DNA of 64,000 nucleotides from Lamellibrachia satsuma (taxonomy: Eukaryota > Annelida > Polychaeta > Sabellida > Siboglinidae). A model generated the notes under the pieces. The model ran no database searches and was not told the origin of the DNA. It saw only the letters and a program-made list of their open reading frames with translations. Location: the NCBI GenBank assembly GCA_033239005.1, contig BSQZ01000005.1:10283501-10347500 (forward strand), given 5' to 3'. Both the position numbers and the translations under genes were made by a program. The stretch's first letter is position 1, and each line of letters starts with the position of its first letter. This document shows positions 59,111 through 64,000 of this stretch, one piece after another.

Positions 59111-62010
59111 TTTTAATATACACTGCTTACTCCTTATTACTCATATATATTTATTATATTAATATGCACTGCAATGATGTAACGACACACCTATAATGTA
59201 ATTTTTTTTGTGGCGCTTCAACAACAAAGTGCAGTCATTCCTATGTAACGGTGGACACAGCCCACACGTGCCACTGTCTTGTTCTTACGGTAAGCAGATA
59301 CAGCCGGGTATGTCGAAGATGTCCTCGGGACCGGGCAGTCCAGCCGAGATGAAGCCATTAATAAAATAAGTTGCTTTGACGTTGGAAAGAATTTCTGTAA
59401 TGGCCTGGAACTTCTTTGTAGTTCGCTCGCTCCTCATTGGACAACTTCAAATGGGCATTCTATATATATATAGGATAAGCAGTTAAAAACCATAATGCAC
59501 ACTATCTAAAAGCAAATCCATGACCGGCCCGTTCTTCTTTGACCCGACTTAGTTGACCACATCTGAAAATAAAAAAATTAAAATTAAGTTCGAGATGCTT
59601 AATCAATTAATTATTTTAACTAGTCTCATTTAAAATAAATTTTGCAAAGAATAAAAAATACTCAGTATCCCCTGCAACATGCTAGCATGTTTGTTAAATA
59701 ATGAAATACAATATTAAATTATGGTTAACTATTTAAGTCATATGAACAAGCATTTTTTTATTACGTATACTACATGTGTTACATAAAGTATTCACACACA
59801 GTTGAAGAAACAGTTACTTTTACCTCTGCTGTTTTTCAGAGGATGAAGAAATTTTTTTTCCTTCTTTAAGCGGTTTTCTAATGAGCTATAAATTTGTAAT
59901 GTATGGATACTTTAACAAAGAATCCATATACTTGGCCTTAGCTTGATCTTCTGTTGACGCACGAGAATCCTGAGTGGTAGTCTCGCTCACAAAACATCCG
60001 GTTATATACAAACTTTGACAAGCACATGCGTTCTGACAAAAAGGTAATAATTTCACACTTTTACATGGTTATTGTCAGGTAACTTTAGTGATATACATAT
60101 AAGAATGCATACAGACACGAAAGACATGTTTATTGCTCTGTTTATGTTTTTGTAAGGTTTCACGTTTCATGAAAATACTTACGTTTCGGCCGAGCCAGCT
60201 CTTCGCCCTATATTAGCAAAAGCCAGATAGAAAAACATTGTAGGGCGACTGACTTTGCCTATAGCTTCCTCGGCCTACCTCGGCGCATCATGATGACTCA
60301 ACGTAAACGTGCGCAGATATCGGGACGCACTTTCCACAGGATCACCACATCACATTACCTAGTCAGGAATCGTTGACAGTCAAAGCGCTGTTGTATTTTT
60401 TCCTGAATCCAACGTCAACAAAGGCAAAGCCGACCTGGAGTCTGGAGCGTGACTCGCACACTCGGTGACACTTTACGACTGTCAACCGTTGTTTCCGTGT
60501 GGCCTGTCGAACTAGACTCTTCGTCTGTGGTTTCCATTTCTCCAAAGATAGACAACTATTACGGAAGTTAAGTAAACCACTAATCACTAGTAGCAGATCT
60601 GGTAAAACTGTCACAAACGATGCATCCATCTTGTCAACAAGTAAAAAATAGTTCCGGTATTCCTTTATCGCATATTCTCGTTGGTTTTGCGTCTCGTGTG
60701 TTCGAGAAGTGTGGCGTTTTCCATGATTTTTTGCGTGTTTTGTTGTAATTTCTTTAACTTTTTTTATTTGGAACGAACAAAAACGCTATTTTGTTGACGT
60801 GTGTAAACACTTGTATATATAACAGAGACCCATATCTTTTTTTCGCTCCAGAATGCCTATTTACGAAATAAATCGCAAAAAATCGAAAATTTACATTGAT
60901 TAGATATACGCGACTCAAACCACTCGTTTCGACAACAAGATGGCGATACGCAGTGATGCATTTTGTCGATTTTTGTCTCGAACAAAATCAGTTTTTCAGT
61001 TTCTCTCATAAATTAGCAGGTATCTGTCACCATTAATGCATAGTTAGATAACATATATTTAAATATACGGCATAACACAAAATTGCTTCAGTTCCCCTTT
61101 AACTGCAGCTCAGATTCACAGAGCTGTGAACCGTCGCAGAAGTTTTTTCAGAAAGCAAATACTGGGCAATAGTCACCGCCATCGACTACAACCTCGTCTC
61201 TGTAAATAATTCTTTGCATCCTTCGAGAGCCTTTCTTGTGTTTTGCTTGTTTGTTTTGATGGATTAGACGTGCAGTGGTGGAGCGACTGGTCGGGCATGT
61301 TCGACGCGGCAGCCGGGTCTTCACCTCGGTCATTTTGATCACGAAAGGTTGACATGTATGATATTAGCGATTGGATTGTCGGTTTACTCAACACAACTGT
61401 GGCAGACAGCCGAGTCTGTAGATGTATTAGTTTGATGATAATACTATAATTTTACGGTTCTGATATTGCATTTACAATCGTGGTTTTGTCGCACTGTAAC
61501 GCACGTGACACCATGACAAACTCTTATTTCAAAATGCCGAAATGTGAAAACAAGATGAAGCACTGATTTTAGTTAGATGGAGCCTTCTAAAACGCAGGAG
61601 TTGAACAATCCGGTACACATTTTTGTTTTTGACATGAATTCAACCTACTGGTCACCAATTCTGGAGAACTATTCGATCGCGTTTATATTCAAAACATAGG
61701 GCTAATTGATGCACCAACAATATTACTAGGATGTACTTGCAAGCTGGTATGATGAGTAAGCTTTTAGTAGTTACTCATCTTTTGTCTGAGAAACCCATCA
61801 GCGGTCGTATTTCAATGAGTAGGACTGTAAACCAGAACTGAGATAACTTAGTTATGAAAAGCGCGTAATAAATTGTAGTCCGACAACAGTGTAGAGATTG
61901 AGAGGACACTAAACAAAATTGTCAATAATTTAATATTCAATGGCGATGAACATAATATTAATAGAAACATTTTCTTCAAAGTTAAGGAAGGCAGTTGGGC
62001 CTTCGTATAT
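59111..62010. other. no gene recognised
   Basis: AT-rich. A minus-strand frame (60363-60629, 88 codons) starts in a plausible context but has no recognisable domain. No repeats of note. Confidence 0.4.
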
Positions 62011-62013
62011 ATG

Positions 62014-62162
62014 CGAACATGTATTTTAATGTTTCTTCTCCAATAACGGAGGTTGAATAAAATAATAATAATAATAATAACAACACGCTCGTGTGTGAAT
62101 CATATCATTGTTATTACTTTATCTTCCGTTACTGGAGAAGAAACACCAACATACATGTTCGT
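62014..62162. mobile_element. MITE-like inverted repeat
   Basis: CGAACATGTATTTTAATGTT and TCTTCTCCAATAACGGAGG on the left are mirrored by TTCCGTTACTGGAGAAGAAA and CAACATACATGTTCG on the right. Arms of about 55-65 bp (imperfect) surround a short centre containing (AAT)n. Confidence 0.65.
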
Positions 62163-62590
62163 TTGTACTCTCGATAAAACAATGGCTTAAAGGTTCACTT
62201 GCTGGAAGTTTAGTAGCTTTCGCTTGTTATGTTGTTAAATCTAAAAAAACTATTATTGTACGACGGCAAGTGTCACTTGGTATCTTAGGTTCCTGGTTGA
62301 ACGTTGTGTTTCCCAGTGTCGTGTGTCAGGTCTCGTCCGCATCAACGTCACGCGCCTAAGTTCCGGGTTACAACAGTAGCACGAAAAGCAAAGTCCAACC
62401 ATTAGTTACCCTGCTGCCATGTAGACCAGCTCAGTTGTTCGTGTCAGTTGTTGTAAGACAGACACATTGAACTACTACTCAGGGTTGTATTTTGAGTGGG
62501 AGTGCAGACAGTCGTTGCTGCACCAGCTACAGTAATATTGTTTTACGGCTGTCTTTATCCCCGGCTTAGCGTTGAAAGGTGCATCTATAG

Positions 62591-62598
62591 GTAAGTAC
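62591..62598 (+). other. possible 5' splice donor of an untranslated first exon
   Basis: CTATAG|GTAAGTAC is a strong donor at the end of a lower-AT segment (about 62380-62590) without a frame. It could be a 5' UTR exon of a gene continuing past the window. Weak evidence. Confidence 0.25.
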
Positions 62599-62639
62599 AT
62601 TTCGTTTATTTTTGAGGGAAGTGCTCATATATGCATTTG

Positions 62640-62890
62640 TGCCCTGCGCGGGCCTATAATTTGAGCCAAAGCCCGGCCCACAATTAGCAGTTAGAGTCCA
62701 GGCCCGGGCCAGGCCCGCAGCAATTTTTCAAGCCCGGCCCGACCCTGGCCCGCAAACTAGAATTTAGGCCCAGGCCCGACCCAGACCGTGAATGTTTGAC
62801 CCAGGCCAGGCCCGGCCCGGCCCGCAAGTTTCAGGCCCATACCCGGCGCATACCCGCGGGCCAAAGACGGGTTAGCCCGGCGGCCCGCTA
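62640..62890. repeat. GC-rich GCCCGGCCC-type repeat
   Basis: Many degenerate copies of AGGCCCGGGCC / GCCCGGCCCG in an otherwise AT-rich region. Such tracts are found in the ends of some hAT-type transposons, but no matching partner end is visible, so the class is open. Confidence 0.6.
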
Positions 62891-64000
62891 AGTTTAGAGA
62901 AGATAAAATTATAATCTTATAAGAAATACGAAACACAAATTAACTTAAAAACAGACTTATTGTTTTAATGAATAAAAAATATATATATATGAACATTGTA
63001 TAATGTTTACTACTGAAATACTAATGTCAGTTGTTGTTTAGTAGTGTCTAGCTAGTAGCTAGTACTAGCTACTACTATATGTCACCCACTGGCACTGACA
63101 CCCAGTGGCATTTCCAGCAGGCCTGCAGTCACTAGCCTGAGACAGATCAGGTTGACACATGTGTGAATTAGTACAAGTGTGAATGAATCAGTACTGGGGA
63201 AATTGTAGATACTAAATAGTAGTCACTAGTTCGCACAATTGAAAAATACCAATTACCAACTGGAGTGGGTACTGGGTACTTGCACTACTGGGCAGTGGGC
63301 AGTGGCTAGTTGGCTGGTCATTTAGGCGGGCAATGTTTGGAGGGAAGACTTAGACAATAGAATGTCCACCGGTTTGGTCAAAGGGTGATTAAGTTGATGG
63401 TTAATAATTGCTTGATTGCCTCTGCAAATATGTCTAAAGTAAATATTTGGGGCTGGCTGCTTCCAGCCAGGTGAACTTAAGTGGCCTGGTATGGGGTCAT
63501 TAGATCTATGCAAAAAGGTACATTCATGCTAAAAAAATATGCGTTTACAAAGTCTAGGCATCACGGATTAAGGGATAGGAAGTTAAGTTTGAGCTGAAGA
63601 CGAATGATGGGGAACATGCATTAACTGTAATGAAGCCAGTAAAACAAGTGCCACGTACTACTCCAGTTACAGCGTCTTGGAAAGCCAATACATGTTTAAA
63701 GAATTACAATACAAAGATATGGGCTTGCGACTATGCATATATTTTATATGAAATGTCTCTATTAAAAGAATGCACATTATTAAAATTATACCATAGGAAG
63801 TCCCATTGTTGAAAAGAGATTAAACTGCATTCAAGTGTATAAAGCACTAGTGTCATTTATAATTCCACGCAAGGTCTCAATTTGCAACTATATAATACTA
63901 AAGAAATAATTTTAAGCATTCATTAACCGGAATTACAATTTATAATCAGTTTTTATTAATAATAAAATTAATAATCTGGGTTTTGTATGAATATTTTTAT
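62891..64000. other. no gene recognised
   Basis: AT-rich sequence with short degenerate repeats (GTAGTGTCTAGCTAGTAGCT near 63043; CAGTGGGCAGTGGCTAG near 63292). No convincing coding content. Confidence 0.4.

Noticed and set aside
60363..60629. 88-codon minus-strand frame starting MDASFVTV
   Set aside because: Start context is plausible but no family, splice junction or repeat support. Left out as a gene.

Overview
The window is eukaryotic and animal-like. It is AT-rich, full of micro- and minisatellites, has consensus GT..AG introns, TATA boxes and AATAAA signals, and carries remnants of animal retroelements. The only confident conserved host exon is the first coding exon of a DIP2 (disco-interacting protein 2) homologue on the minus strand (14141-14225). 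A tRNA-derived SINE, Penelope-like and CR1/L2-like fragments and a pogo-like transposon would fit a marine invertebrate, perhaps a mollusc. That placement is inference.

Layout. 1-14140 is repeat-rich non-coding DNA, probably DIP2 intron 1. 14950-24701 holds retroelement fragments, two minisatellites, inverted repeats and a decayed pogo-like element with TA target duplications. 24930-28330 holds microsatellites and a 41-bp minisatellite. 28549-31233 and 50405-51740 are the two halves of an array of roughly 0.8-1.1 kb tandem units. Between them, at 31234-50404, lies a 19,171-bp Polinton/Maverick (adintovirus-like) element with 167-bp perfect terminal inverted repeats and a 6-bp target duplication (GGCATG). 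Neighbouring units of the array preserve the uninterrupted target site. 51740-64000 is host DNA with a foldback element, minisatellites and a truncated RecQ-like helicase exon.

Inside the element, left to right: a spliced minus-strand gene with a triple HRxxWxxVM repeat; a NADAR-domain gene; a compact early-type module in which one 24-codon leader exon can be read through (RPA70-C-like ssDNA-binding protein) or joined to either of two downstream exons; a CCAAT-box/TATA regulatory array; protein-primed DNA polymerase B with N-terminal zinc fingers and an OTU-like region; packaging ATPase; two small structural candidates; two tiny membrane ORFs; a chromodomain integrase broken by five frameshifts; a membrane protein; penton-like minor capsid; pVI/pX-like protein; double-jelly-roll major capsid; and an adenain-like protease. 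Together these supply replication (PolB, RPA-like), integration (integrase), packaging (ATPase) and virion building (capsids, protease).

The most unusual parts are the leader-exon splicing module, with a perfect hairpin over its first 3' splice site and read-through stop; the NADAR and RPA-C genes as cargo; the triple-repeat protein; and a protease whose catalytic-acid position is Cys. All five integrase frameshifts and the one in the major capsid gene are -1 shifts, four of the six clearly beside homopolymers, which points to assembly error rather than decay. The 100% identity of the terminal repeats suggests a young insertion.
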